64,000 nucleotides of DNA. Origin: Phaeobacter italicus. GTDB taxonomy: Bacteria; Pseudomonadota; Alphaproteobacteria; Rhodobacterales; Rhodobacteraceae. Positions 1-8,497 of the stretch are shown piece after piece (positions within the stretch are counted from its first letter, which is position 1; each line of letters begins with the position of its first letter). The position numbers were made by a program, and so were the translations under genes. Where the stretch lies: contig NZ_CVRM01000035.1 of assembly GCF_001258055.1 (NCBI RefSeq), forward strand, positions 62,001 to 126,000, in the 5' to 3' direction. The notes below the pieces were generated by a model. That model was not told the DNA's origin. It was given only the letters and a program-made list of their open reading frames with translations, and searched no databases.

Positions 1-35
1 ACCTCTTCACCGTTCAATCGAAAGGTGATCGTCAT
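1..35 (-). CDS. 5' end of a leftward gene, possibly a 2Fe-2S (XdhA/CoxS-like) subunit
   Basis: Only eleven complete codons are inside the window, read leftward from an ATG at 33-35. They encode MTITFRLNGEE. This opening resembles the first beta strand of ferredoxin-like small subunits of molybdenum hydroxylases such as XdhA, where a short [IV]-x-F-x-L-N-G-E strand precedes the 2Fe-2S loop. The cysteines that would settle this lie outside the window. There is no strong ribosome-binding site in front of it. Both the gene itself and its family are tentative. Confidence 0.3.
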   Translation of the reverse strand, partial: MTITFRLNGEE

Positions 36-57
36 GTTAGAAACCCGTCGCGTTACC

Positions 58-132
58 TTGGTTTTCCCTGGGTGCCATCCCTTCGATGCGACGTAGAAGA
101 CATGGCGGGCGTCTTGATGTTGGTTTTCCCTG
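58..132. repeat. Two 13-bp direct repeats in the region before dnaE
   Basis: TTGGTTTTCCCTG occurs at 58-70 and again at 120-132, 62 bp apart, in the 390-bp divergent gap (36-425) between the leftward gene at the window start and dnaE. The spacing is close to six helical turns, so a protein could bind both on one face, but no family is recognisable. The rest of the gap shows no other gene, hairpin or convincing promoter. Confidence 0.35.
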
Positions 133-425
133 TGTTGGCAACAGCCTAGAAAGGGCGCTGTCCGTCTGGCAAGGAAAAGTGACTCTGCCATGAGACAATA
201 TTGGGGCGCAAGATCATTGCGGTGTGCCGCTGTATGCCGTTATTTTTAAACCGTTTCACCCTCTCTGGCCTTGGGCTGGCGTGCAGGGTGCGGAAAGAGT
301 TTCAAACAAAGCGGAATAATCCTGCCTTATTCTTGCGCATTCCTTGCGAGTGGTTGCGCGGACCTCGGTGTCACGTCGCTGCCTTCCCGCTTCCTTCTGG
401 CGGCCTGCGGCGGTAGCTTGGCGCC

Positions 426-3400
426 ATGACCCAAAATCCCCGATTCATTCACCTGCGCACCCATACCGAATACTCGTTGCTGGAAGGTGCCGTGCGGCTG
501 AAAAAGCTGCCGGATCTGTGCAAGAAATACGAGATGCCCGCAATTGCGGTGACAGACAGCAACAACCTGTTTGCAGCGCTGGAGTTTTCGGTCTCTGCCA
601 GCGGTGCAGGGGTGCAGCCGATCATGGGCTGTCAGGTGGATCTGCGGTTCACGGATCCCGCCCCCGGTGAGCGGCCCAAGCCGCCCGCGCCGCTGGTGCT
701 GCTCGCGCAGAGCGAGACAGGCTATGAACATCTGATGAAGCTGAACTCTTGCCTGTATATGCGCGAAGGCAGTGAGCTGGCGCATGTCACGCTGGAAGAG
801 CTGGCCCAATATGCAGGGGATGTGATCTGTCTCAGCGGTGGGCCTGACGGGCCGGTGGGGCGGCTGTTGCAGATGGGGCAACGCTCGGCGGCCGAGGCAT
901 TGATGCAGCGGCTGAAAGCGATCTTTCCGGATCGTCTCTATGTGGAATTGCAGCGCCATCCGGGCGAGCACGGCCAGCCCGAAGCGGAGCAGCTGACAGA
1001 GCGCGGCCATATCGAGATGGCCTATGCGATGGACCTGCCGCTGGTTGCCACCAATGACGTCTATTTCCCCAATACGGAAATGTACGAGGCCCATGACGCG
1101 ATGATCTGTATCGCAGAGGGGGCCTATGTCGATCAGGTGGAGCCGCGCCGCCGCCTGACTGCGCAGCACTACTTCAAAAGCCAGGAAGAAATGGTCGCGC
1201 TGTTTGCCGATCTGCCAGAGGCGCTGGAAAACACCGTGGAGATCGCCAAACGCTGCGCCTTTATGGCGTATCGGCGCGATCCGATCCTGCCGAAGTTTGC
1301 CGATGACGAGGTGGCCGAACTGCGCCGCATCGCCAATGAGGGCCTGCAGCAGCGTCTGGCTGTGATCCCCCATGCGGTGAGCGTCGAGGAATATCAGGAG
1401 CGACTGGATTTCGAGCTGGGCATCATCGAGGGGATGGGTTTTCCCGGCTACTTCCTGATCGTTGCGGACTTTATCCAATGGGCCAAGGACCACGACATTC
1501 CGGTCGGGCCGGGGCGGGGCTCTGGTGCGGGCTCTCTCGTGGCTTATGCGCTGACGATCACCGACCTTGACCCGCTGCGCTACAGCCTGCTGTTTGAACG
1601 CTTCCTCAACCCGGAACGGGTGTCGATGCCCGACTTCGATATCGACTTCTGCATGGACCGCCGGGAAGAGGTGATCAAATACGTGCAGGAGAAATACGGC
1701 CGCGACAAAGTTGGGCAGATCATCACTTTTGGCGCGCTTTTGTCCAAGGCGGCGGTGCGCGACATGGGGCGGGTTTTGCAGATGCCCTATGGCCAGGTGG
1801 ACCGGCTGTCCAAGCTGATCCCGGTCGAGGGCGTCAAGCCGATGTCGATTGCGGACTCGCTCAAGGAAGAGCCGCGTCTGCGCGAGGAGGCGGAGAACGA
1901 AGAGGTCGTTGACCGCTTGCTGAAATACGGCATGCAGGTCGAGGGTCTGTTGCGCTCTGCCGGTACCCATGCGGCGGGTGTGGTGATTGGCGACAGGCCA
2001 CTGGATGCGCTGGTGCCGCTTTACCGCGATCCGCGTTCGGACATGCCTGCGACCCAGTTCAACATGAAATGGGTGGAACAGGCCGGTCTGGTAAAGTTCG
2101 ACTTTCTCGGCCTGAAGACACTGACCGTCATTCAGAACGCGATGGACCTGATTTTCCAGTCGGGCCGCGACCTGCACATCGCCGCAGACGGCACCCAGCT
2201 CTATGACCCGCCTGAGGGGGCGGAGAACCAGATCAACGCCATTCCGCTGGATGACAAGGTTACATATGACCTCTACTCCCGCGCCAAGACGGTGGCGGTG
2301 TTCCAGGTGGAATCCACCGGCATGATGGATGCGCTGAAGCGCATGAAACCCACCTGTATCGAGGACATCGTGGCGCTTGTGGCGCTTTATCGTCCGGGCC
2401 CGATGGAAAACATCCCGGTCTATTGCGAGGTAAAGAACGGCCAGCGCGAAATCACATCCGTGCATCCGCTGATCGACCATATCCTTGAGGAAACCCAGGG
2501 CATCATCGTTTACCAAGAACAGGTGATGCAGATCGCCCAGGTGATGGCGAATTATACCCTTGGCGGCGCGGACCTGCTGCGCCGCGCGATGGGTAAGAAG
2601 ATCAAAGAGGCGATGGATGCCGAACGCCCCAAATTCGAAAAGGGCGCGGCGGAAAACGGGGTGCCTGCCAAGAAGGCCTCGGAGGTTTTCGACCTTCTGG
2701 AGAAATTCGCCAACTACGGCTTTAACAAATCGCACGCGGCCGCCTATGCGGTAGTCAGCTATCAGACCGGCTGGCTGAAGGCGAACCACCCGGTTGAGTT
2801 CATGGCCGGCGTCATGAACTGCGATATCCATCTGACCGACAAGCTGGCGATCTACTTTGAAGAGGTCAAGAAAGGCCTGGGCCTGCCCTATGTGCCACCC
2901 TGCGTGAACCGCTCGGAGGCGACTTTCAATGTGGTCAAGGGAGAGCTGGTCTATGCGCTGGGCGCGCTGAAAAACGTCGGCGTGGAGGCGATGCGCCTGG
3001 TGACGGCGGCACGGCGCGAAAGCGGGCAGGACAAACCGTTTGCGACGCTGTTTGATTTTGCCCGCCGGGTCGATCTGAAAAAGGTCGGCAAACGTCCGCT
3101 TGAGATGATGGTGCGGGCCGGGGCCTTTGACCAGCTGGACAGCAACCGCCGCCGGGTGTTTGAAAGCCTCGGCGCGCTGGTGGATTACTCTGCCGCCATT
3201 CAGGAGCAGAAGAACTCCAATCAGGTGTCGCTGTTCGGCGAGGCGGGCGAAGACCTTCCGGAACCGCGACTGCCCAACGTGCCCGACTGGCTGCCCGCCG
3301 AACGCCTGTCCGAGGAATTCAAGGCCATCGGTTTCTACCTCTCGGGGCATCCGCTGGATGACTATATGCCTGCGCTCAAGCGCAAGGATGTGATGACGCT

Positions 3401-3938
3401 GGATGAGGTCACCGCCAAGGCAGAGCGCGGCCCGTTCATGGCCAAGATGGCCGGGGTTGTGGCTGGGCGGCAGGAACGCAAATCCGCCCGCGGCAACCGC
3501 TTTGCCTTTGCCCAGCTGTCGGATACGTCAGGCGCCTATGAGGTCACGCTGTTTTCCGAGGTGCTGGAGAAGAGCCGTGAGTTTCTGGACACCGGCGCCA
3601 AGGTGGTAATCACCGCTGAGGCGACGATGGAAAGCGATCAGCTGAAGCTGCTGGTGCGGTCTGTCGGGCCCGTGGATGCCGCCATTGCCGATGCGGGCCG
3701 GTCGTCCCTTCGGGTTTATGTTTCGGACGCAAAAGCGGTGGCGACGGTTGCGCAAGTTCTTGAAGACGCAAAGAAAGCCGCCCGCAACGCTTCGCGGGGA
3801 GAGGTCTATATGTACCTCCAGGACCCCGCCTTGCCCGGCGATGTCGAGATGGACCTGGGCCAGCCCTTCCCCATCAACCCCCAGATCAAAGGCGCGCTGA
3901 AATCACTGGATGGCGTGATGGATGTGGAGGAGATTTGA
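426..3938 (+). CDS. dnaE: DNA polymerase III alpha subunit (replicative)
   Basis: This is the catalytic subunit of the replicative DNA polymerase holoenzyme. At 1170 residues it has the normal DnaE1 length. It opens with the PHP domain (first motif RTHTEYSLLEGA near residue 9), followed by the C-family polymerase palm carrying the catalytic acidic pair in PDFDIDF (D403 and D405) and a third acid expected in the VKFDFLGL segment near residue 560. The helix-hairpin-helix and OB-fold regions follow, and the protein ends with the tau-binding tail. The start is the ATG at 426, where the PHP homology begins almost at once. It is not the error-prone DnaE2 type, because no imuA/imuB genes are nearby and the C-terminus is full length. 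It lies alone between a divergent gene and an acetyltransferase. Confidence 0.97.
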   Translation: MTQNPRFIHLRTHTEYSLLEGAVRLKKLPDLCKKYEMPAIAVTDSNNLFAALEFSVSASGAGVQPIMGCQVDLRFTDPAPGERPKPPAPLVLLAQSETGYEHLMKLNSCLYMREGSELAHVTLEELAQYAGDVICLSGGPDGPVGRLLQMGQRSAAEALMQRLKAIFPDRLYVELQRHPGEHGQPEAEQLTERGHIEMAYAMDLPLVATNDVYFPNTEMYEAHDAMICIAEGAYVDQVEPRRRLTAQHYFKSQEEMVALFADLPEALENTVEIAKRCAFMAYRRDPILPKFADDEVAELRRIANEGLQQRLAVIPHAVSVEEYQERLDFELGIIEGMGFPGYFLIVADFIQWAKDHDIPVGPGRGSGAGSLVAYALTITDLDPLRYSLLFERFLNPERVSMPDFDIDFCMDRREEVIKYVQEKYGRDKVGQIITFGALLSKAAVRDMGRVLQMPYGQVDRLSKLIPVEGVKPMSIADSLKEEPRLREEAENEEVVDRLLKYGMQVEGLLRSAGTHAAGVVIGDRPLDALVPLYRDPRSDMPATQFNMKWVEQAGLVKFDFLGLKTLTVIQNAMDLIFQSGRDLHIAADGTQLYDPPEGAENQINAIPLDDKVTYDLYSRAKTVAVFQVESTGMMDALKRMKPTCIEDIVALVALYRPGPMENIPVYCEVKNGQREITSVHPLIDHILEETQGIIVYQEQVMQIAQVMANYTLGGADLLRRAMGKKIKEAMDAERPKFEKGAAENGVPAKKASEVFDLLEKFANYGFNKSHAAAYAVVSYQTGWLKANHPVEFMAGVMNCDIHLTDKLAIYFEEVKKGLGLPYVPPCVNRSEATFNVVKGELVYALGALKNVGVEAMRLVTAARRESGQDKPFATLFDFARRVDLKKVGKRPLEMMVRAGAFDQLDSNRRRVFESLGALVDYSAAIQEQKNSNQVSLFGEAGEDLPEPRLPNVPDWLPAERLSEEFKAIGFYLSGHPLDDYMPALKRKDVMTLDEVTAKAERGPFMAKMAGVVAGRQERKSARGNRFAFAQLSDTSGAYEVTLFSEVLEKSREFLDTGAKVVITAEATMESDQLKLLVRSVGPVDAAIADAGRSSLRVYVSDAKAVATVAQVLEDAKKAARNASRGEVYMYLQDPALPGDVEMDLGQPFPINPQIKGALKSLDGVMDVEEI

Positions 3939-4056
3939 GGGTGAGGCGCGCGAGATTGCCCGGCTGAAAGGCTGACCTGCGCCCGTAGGGCGCGTGCCTT
4001 TGTGGCGTCCATGTTCACCAGCGCGCAATCGTATTTGCAGACCAAGGAATGACGCC

Positions 4057-4605
4057 ATGACCGATCACCCGGATCTCACCCTGCGGGTGGCGGAAATGGC
4101 GGATGCGCCCAGCTTGGCGGCGTTGTCGGTTGAGGTCTGGGTGGCGACCTATCTGCGCGAGGGGGTGGGGGCCGCGTTTGCGGATTATGTGCTGCAAGAA
4201 TACACGCCTGCGCGGATGCGGGCGGTGATTGCCGCGCCAACCAGTCATATCATCGTGTCGCAGAACCGCATGGGGATTGATGGCTATATCCGCGTCGATA
4301 TGGGGGCTCCCGCGCCAGTTCCAGGTGGCCCGGATGTCGAGATCCGCACGCTTTATGTTCAGCCGCGCCATCACGGTCGCGGTCTGGGGCGATCGCTGTT
4401 GTCGGCGGCGCTGGCCCATTGCGCAAAGCAGGGCGTGCCCGCTGTCTGGTTGGCCTCAAACGCCGAAAACCTACCTGCCAAACGGTTTTACCTGAGCCAG
4501 GAGTTTGACTGGGCAGGAGAGACTGCGTTTGTGCTGGAGGGGCAATCTTATCTCAACGATGTGTTTGTACGGGACTGCGGTTTGGCGAAACCGCCTGCGG
4601 ATTGA
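4057..4605 (+). CDS. GNAT family N-acetyltransferase
   Basis: A 182-residue protein with the GCN5-type acyl-CoA fold. The acetyl-CoA pyrophosphate loop (motif A) is visible as QPRHHGRGLGRSLL in the middle of the protein, preceded by a beta strand ending in IRTLYV and followed by a C-terminal NAENLPAKRFYLSQEF block typical of RimI-like members. I chose the ATG at 4057 because the reading frame open upstream from 3994 contains low-quality, non-conserved sequence, and MTDHPDLTLRVAEMADAPSL is a normal GNAT beginning. The acceptor substrate cannot be predicted. It stands 118 bp after dnaE and 98 bp before the sugar operon, so it is probably its own transcription unit. Confidence 0.85.
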   Translation: MTDHPDLTLRVAEMADAPSLAALSVEVWVATYLREGVGAAFADYVLQEYTPARMRAVIAAPTSHIIVSQNRMGIDGYIRVDMGAPAPVPGGPDVEIRTLYVQPRHHGRGLGRSLLSAALAHCAKQGVPAVWLASNAENLPAKRFYLSQEFDWAGETAFVLEGQSYLNDVFVRDCGLAKPPAD

Positions 4606-4703
4606 ATAAATTTGTAGCCTTTGCGGTAAGATTCACCCGCCCTTAACCACGTCCATGCGATCCCGGTGCCACGCGGTGAAACTGCAACGCAAAAGAGGAA
4701 CGC

Positions 4704-5471
4704 ATGAAGGTCGTTATTCTCGCCGGTGGTCTGGGAACCCGGATCAGCGAAGAAAGCCATCTGAGGCCGAAGCCAATGATCGAGATCGGCGGCAAACCGA
4801 TCCTGTGGCACATCATGAAAACCTTTGGCGCGCAGGGCTTTACCGATTTCGTGATCTGCTGTGGCTACAAGGGCTATATGATCAAGGAATATTTCACCAA
4901 CTACGTGCTGTATAACGCGGATATCTGCGTGGATATGCGCACCGGTGAGCTGGCGCTTTTGCAAAAGAACTGTGAGCCCTGGAAAGTCACCATGCTGGAT
5001 ACCGGCGAGATGACCCAGACGGGCGGGCGTCTGGCCCATGCGCGCCAGTATCTCGATGAAACCTTCTGTATGACCTATGGCGATGGCGTTGCGGATGTGG
5101 ATGTGAACGCACTGGTTGCGTTCCACCGTGCGCAGGGCACAGAGGCCACGGTGACAGCTGTTCAGCCCGCAGGCCGCTTTGGCAGTATCGAGATGGACGG
5201 GCATACGGCGACCCGGTTCGTGGAAAAGCCCGCGGGCGACAACCATTGGGTCAGCGGTGGTTTTTTCGTCTGCGAGCCGTCTGCGCTTGATGGTATCGAG
5301 GGGCCGGATACGATCTGGGAAAAAGAGCCGATCGAACGTCTGGCCGCGCGCAGGCAGCTGTCTGTCTACAAACACAGTGGGTTCTGGGCGGCAATGGACA
5401 CCCAGCGCGACAAGAACTACCTGGACGGGCTCTGGTCTTCGGGTCAGGCGCCGTGGAAGGTTTGGGCGTGA
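4704..5471 (+). CDS. rfbF: Glucose-1-phosphate cytidylyltransferase
   Basis: It makes CDP-glucose from CTP and glucose-1-phosphate, the entry reaction to CDP-linked deoxysugars of LPS O-antigen or capsule. The nucleotide-binding signature LAGGLGTRISEES is at residues 6-18, followed by RPKPMIEIGGKP, where the lysine contacts the sugar phosphate. GDGVADVD near residue 130 carries the metal-binding aspartates. The length of 255 residues is standard for RfbF. It has a ribosome-binding site (AGAGGAA) just before the ATG, and its stop codon overlaps the likely GTG start of rfbG. It is the first gene of a tightly packed seven-gene operon. Confidence 0.95.
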   Translation: MKVVILAGGLGTRISEESHLRPKPMIEIGGKPILWHIMKTFGAQGFTDFVICCGYKGYMIKEYFTNYVLYNADICVDMRTGELALLQKNCEPWKVTMLDTGEMTQTGGRLAHARQYLDETFCMTYGDGVADVDVNALVAFHRAQGTEATVTAVQPAGRFGSIEMDGHTATRFVEKPAGDNHWVSGGFFVCEPSALDGIEGPDTIWEKEPIERLAARRQLSVYKHSGFWAAMDTQRDKNYLDGLWSSGQAPWKVWA

Positions 5472-6547
5472 GCGGGTTCTGGCAGGGCAAATCGGTCCTT
5501 GTGACCGGTCACACGGGCTTTAAGGGGGCCTGGCTTGCGCTGATGCTGGCCCGGCAGGGAGCGCGTTTGCGCGGGCTTGCCCTGCCTGCAGAGACCCAGA
5601 GCCTGTTTGCCGCTGCCAATCTGCAAGAGCTGATCCCCGGCGATATCTGTGATCTGCGCGACCGGTCGGCCCTGATCGACAACTACGCAGCCTATTGCCC
5701 CGATGTTGTGTTTCACCTCGCCGCGCAGCCGCTGGTGCGCCAGTCCTATCTGGATCCGGTTGAAACCTGGGACAGCAATCTGACCGGCACGCTGAACCTT
5801 TTGGAACTGTTGCGGGTGATGAACCGCAGGCGCCGGGATGGGGCAGCGATGACCGTTGTGGTGGCCACCACCGACAAGGTCTATGCGCCGGTCTTGGGCA
5901 GCCATGCCTTTACCGAAGACGATCAGCTGGGCGGCCACGATCCCTACAGCGCCAGCAAGGCGGCCACCGAGCTGTTGGTGGCCTCCCACAGGGCGTCGTT
6001 TCTCGAACGCGAAAACATTCGCATCGTGACCGCGCGGGCTGGCAATGTGATCGGCGGTGGCGATTGGGCGGATGACCGGATCGTGCCGGATATCGTGCGC
6101 GCCATCGCAGCGGGTCAGTCGCTGCATCTGCGCTTTCCCCAGTCTGTGCGCCCCTGGCAGCATGTTCTGGACCCGCTTGCAGGCTATATGCAATTGGCCG
6201 AGGCCTTGGCGCAGGCGGAGGACAGCAGCGTCCCTGATGCGCTGAACTTCGGGCCGGATGCCCAGGCAGAGAAATCCGTGGCTGAGTTGGTCAAAGCGGC
6301 CGGCAGTGCCTATCCCGGCGCAGATCTGGACGTGATCTGCGATGGCCCAGAAGCGGCTCATCCGGTGGAAACCGGACGCCTGTGCCTGTCCAGCACCCTG
6401 GCGCAGCAGCGGCTTGGCTGGCAGCCTCGCTGGGCGTTTGAGGATAGCGTGGCAGAGACCATGCACTGGTACGCTGCGGTGCAAGGCGGCGCCGATCCCC
6501 GTGAGGTGAGCGAAGAGCAGATCGCCCGGTTCGAGGCCGCCGCATGA
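5468..6547 (+). CDS. rfbG: CDP-glucose 4,6-dehydratase
   Basis: An extended SDR enzyme that converts CDP-glucose to CDP-4-keto-6-deoxyglucose. The NAD-binding GHTGFKG motif is near the N-terminus, ATTDKVY supplies the catalytic threonine, and the catalytic Tyr-Lys pair is in DPYSASKAA. I chose the GTG at 5468 because GGAAGG lies seven bases upstream and GTG overlaps the rfbF stop (GTGA). It also gives an N-terminus three residues before the conserved FWQGK. An in-frame GTG at 5453 would add five residues. About 359 residues, the family norm. It ends in an ATGA overlap with the next gene. Confidence 0.94.
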   Translation: MSGFWQGKSVLVTGHTGFKGAWLALMLARQGARLRGLALPAETQSLFAAANLQELIPGDICDLRDRSALIDNYAAYCPDVVFHLAAQPLVRQSYLDPVETWDSNLTGTLNLLELLRVMNRRRRDGAAMTVVVATTDKVYAPVLGSHAFTEDDQLGGHDPYSASKAATELLVASHRASFLERENIRIVTARAGNVIGGGDWADDRIVPDIVRAIAAGQSLHLRFPQSVRPWQHVLDPLAGYMQLAEALAQAEDSSVPDALNFGPDAQAEKSVAELVKAAGSAYPGADLDVICDGPEAAHPVETGRLCLSSTLAQQRLGWQPRWAFEDSVAETMHWYAAVQGGADPREVSEEQIARFEAAA

Positions 6548-7122
6548 AGATCGAACCGTTTGCAATGGAGGGGGTTTATCGCATCGGCTGGTCGGCCAAG
6601 CCCGATCCCCGTGGTGCCTTTGGTCGCCTGTTCTGCGCCGAGACCTTTGCTGAGGCGGGGCTGGTGAGCCAGTGGGCACAGACCAACCTGTCGCGCAGCA
6701 CCCGAAGGGGCACGCTGCGGGGCATGCACTATCAGACCGCGCCATTTGCCGAGACCAAGCTGCTTGTCTGCCTTGCGGGCCGCATCCATGACGTGCTGGT
6801 CGATCTGCGACCGCAATCTGCCACCTACGGGCAGTGGTGCGCGCTGGAACTGGACGGGGCGTCGGGCAGTGGCGTCTATATCCCCGAAGGCATTGCGCAC
6901 GGGTTTCAGACCCTGAGCGACGATGTGATGCTGCACTACAGTCATTCGCGCCCCTACAGCCCGGCCCATCAGGCAGGCGTGGCCTTTGATGATCCCGATC
7001 TCGCGATCCAATGGCCGCTGCCCCCGGTTGCCGTGTCTGAGCGGGATCTGACGCTGCCGCGGCTTTGCGAAATTGCACCAAATCCTAGTCCATCCCGCAC
7101 CAAACAGGAGGTGCTGTCATGA
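6544..7122 (+). CDS. dTDP-4-dehydrorhamnose 3,5-epimerase-like cupin
   Basis: A 192-residue RmlC/RfbC-type cupin. The family core is visible: SRSTRRGTLRGMHYQ with the catalytic histidine, then CLAGRIHDVLVDLR, then IPEGIAHGFQTL, and finally a DDPDLAIQWP terminal motif. Family members epimerise C3 and C5 of nucleotide-linked 4-keto-6-deoxysugars. Because it follows rfbF and rfbG directly, the substrate is more likely CDP-4-keto-6-deoxyglucose than the dTDP sugar. The usual His-Glu preceding the DDPDLAI block reads His-Gln here (HQAGVAF), so a monofunctional 3- or 5-epimerase is possible. ATGA overlaps on both sides place it firmly in the operon. Confidence 0.88.
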   Translation: MKIEPFAMEGVYRIGWSAKPDPRGAFGRLFCAETFAEAGLVSQWAQTNLSRSTRRGTLRGMHYQTAPFAETKLLVCLAGRIHDVLVDLRPQSATYGQWCALELDGASGSGVYIPEGIAHGFQTLSDDVMLHYSHSRPYSPAHQAGVAFDDPDLAIQWPLPPVAVSERDLTLPRLCEIAPNPSPSRTKQEVLS

Positions 7123-8495
7123 AATGTCGGCATTGCGCGACCGAGCTGTCGCAGGAGGTTCTGAACCTCAACCACGCGCCCCCGTCCAACGCCTATCTCA
7201 AGGCGGAACAGCTGCGCACGCCAGAGGTTCATTATCCGCTGCGCCTGTTGTTCTGCCCGCAATGCTATCTGGTCCAGACCGAGGATTTCGCCGCCGCAGA
7301 AGAGCTGTTTGATGCGGAGTATGTCTATTTCTCCTCGACCTCCCGCAGCTGGCTCAACCATGCGACCCGTTTCTGCAATGGCGCGATTGAACGGTTGGGG
7401 CTTGGGGGCGACAGCTTTGTGGTCGAGATCGCCTCGAACGATGGCTACCTGCTGCAGAATTTCGTAGCCGCCGGGGTGCCATGCCTCGGGTTTGAGCCGA
7501 CCGCCAGCACCGCTGAGGTCGCCCGCTCCAAGGGGGTCGAGACACGCCAGACCTTTTTCGGCGCGGCGACGGCAGAGGCCCTGCGCCAGGAGCGCAAGGG
7601 CCAAGGGGCTGACCTGATTGTCGGCAACAATGTCTATGCCCATGTGCCCGATATCAACGATTTCACCAAGGGGCTAGCCGGGTTGCTGGCACCTGAAGGG
7701 GTGATTTCGCTGGAGTTTCCGCATCTGTGCCAACTGGTCGAGCAGGGGCAGTTTGACACGGTTTATCACGAACATTTCTCTTATCTGTCGCTGACCACGG
7801 TTCAGCGCATTCTGGCCGGTGCGGGCCTGCGGGTTTTTGACGTCAGCACATTGTCCACCCACGGTGGCAGTCTGCGGGTCTGGGCCTGCCATGACGACGC
7901 GGCGCACGCGACCGAGGCGAGCGTCAGCGCGCTCCTCGCGCGTGAAGCCACGGCGGTGCCGCCTGCAGGCGGGGCTGAGGGGGCGATGGGTGTTCAGGAT
8001 CCGGGCTATTACGCAGGTCTGCAGGCGCAGGCAGATCAGGCGGCGGACGCATTGGTTGATTTCCTTGTGCGTTGCCGGTCGCGGGGCGAGACGGTTGCCG
8101 GTTATGGGGCTGCGGCCAAGGGCACGACGCTGTTCAACTATGCCCGCATCGACAGTCGCCTGCTGAGCTTCATCGCGGATGCGGCCCCGTTTAAACAGGG
8201 GCGGTTTCTGCCGGGGGCTCATATTCCGGTGGTGGCGCCCGACGCCCTGCATCAGAGCCCCCCGGACCACTTGCTGATCCTGCCCTGGAACCTGCGCGAA
8301 GAGATCGCTGCCGATCTGGCCTGGATCACTGAAACCCACGGCACCACACTTTGGACCGTGATGCCACGCCCGGCGCCGGTGCAGGCCACCCAAGGCCAGC
8401 AGTGCAGCGCCAGCATCGCGCCACTGTCCGCCCCGGCCCAAGGGGGCCGTGTGTCCCCTTTGCAGGGTGCAATCCACGAAAAGAAAGCAGGCTGA
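7119..8495 (+). CDS. SAM-dependent sugar C-methyltransferase (TcaB9/NovU/EvaC type)
   Basis: A 458-residue protein with the full three-part architecture of sugar C-methyltransferases. It has an N-terminal zinc site (C3/C6 and C46/C49), a Rossmann SAM domain (VEIASNDGYLL at about 102-112), and a C-terminal domain with GYGAAAKGTTLF and a KQGRFLPG segment. The motif Y216-H-E-H219 matches the Tyr/Glu/His cluster that acts as general base in TcaB9. Such enzymes transfer a methyl group to C3 of a nucleotide-linked 4-keto-6-deoxysugar. With RfbF/RfbG upstream and no RfbH dehydratase nearby, it likely makes a branched C-methyl CDP-deoxysugar. Confidence 0.88.
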   Translation: MKCRHCATELSQEVLNLNHAPPSNAYLKAEQLRTPEVHYPLRLLFCPQCYLVQTEDFAAAEELFDAEYVYFSSTSRSWLNHATRFCNGAIERLGLGGDSFVVEIASNDGYLLQNFVAAGVPCLGFEPTASTAEVARSKGVETRQTFFGAATAEALRQERKGQGADLIVGNNVYAHVPDINDFTKGLAGLLAPEGVISLEFPHLCQLVEQGQFDTVYHEHFSYLSLTTVQRILAGAGLRVFDVSTLSTHGGSLRVWACHDDAAHATEASVSALLAREATAVPPAGGAEGAMGVQDPGYYAGLQAQADQAADALVDFLVRCRSRGETVAGYGAAAKGTTLFNYARIDSRLLSFIADAAPFKQGRFLPGAHIPVVAPDALHQSPPDHLLILPWNLREEIAADLAWITETHGTTLWTVMPRPAPVQATQGQQCSASIAPLSAPAQGGRVSPLQGAIHEKKAG

Positions 8496-8497
8496 CC

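Noticed and set aside
327-3350. A 1007-codon open frame antisense to dnaE
   Set aside because: It mirrors dnaE codon structure, is rich in H, R, Q and L, and shows no protein motif. Such frames are expected opposite a high-GC gene.
3979-3993. GCGCCC-GTA-GGGCGC hairpin after dnaE
   Set aside because: Short, without a T-run, and of a kind common by chance in GC-rich DNA; not called a terminator.
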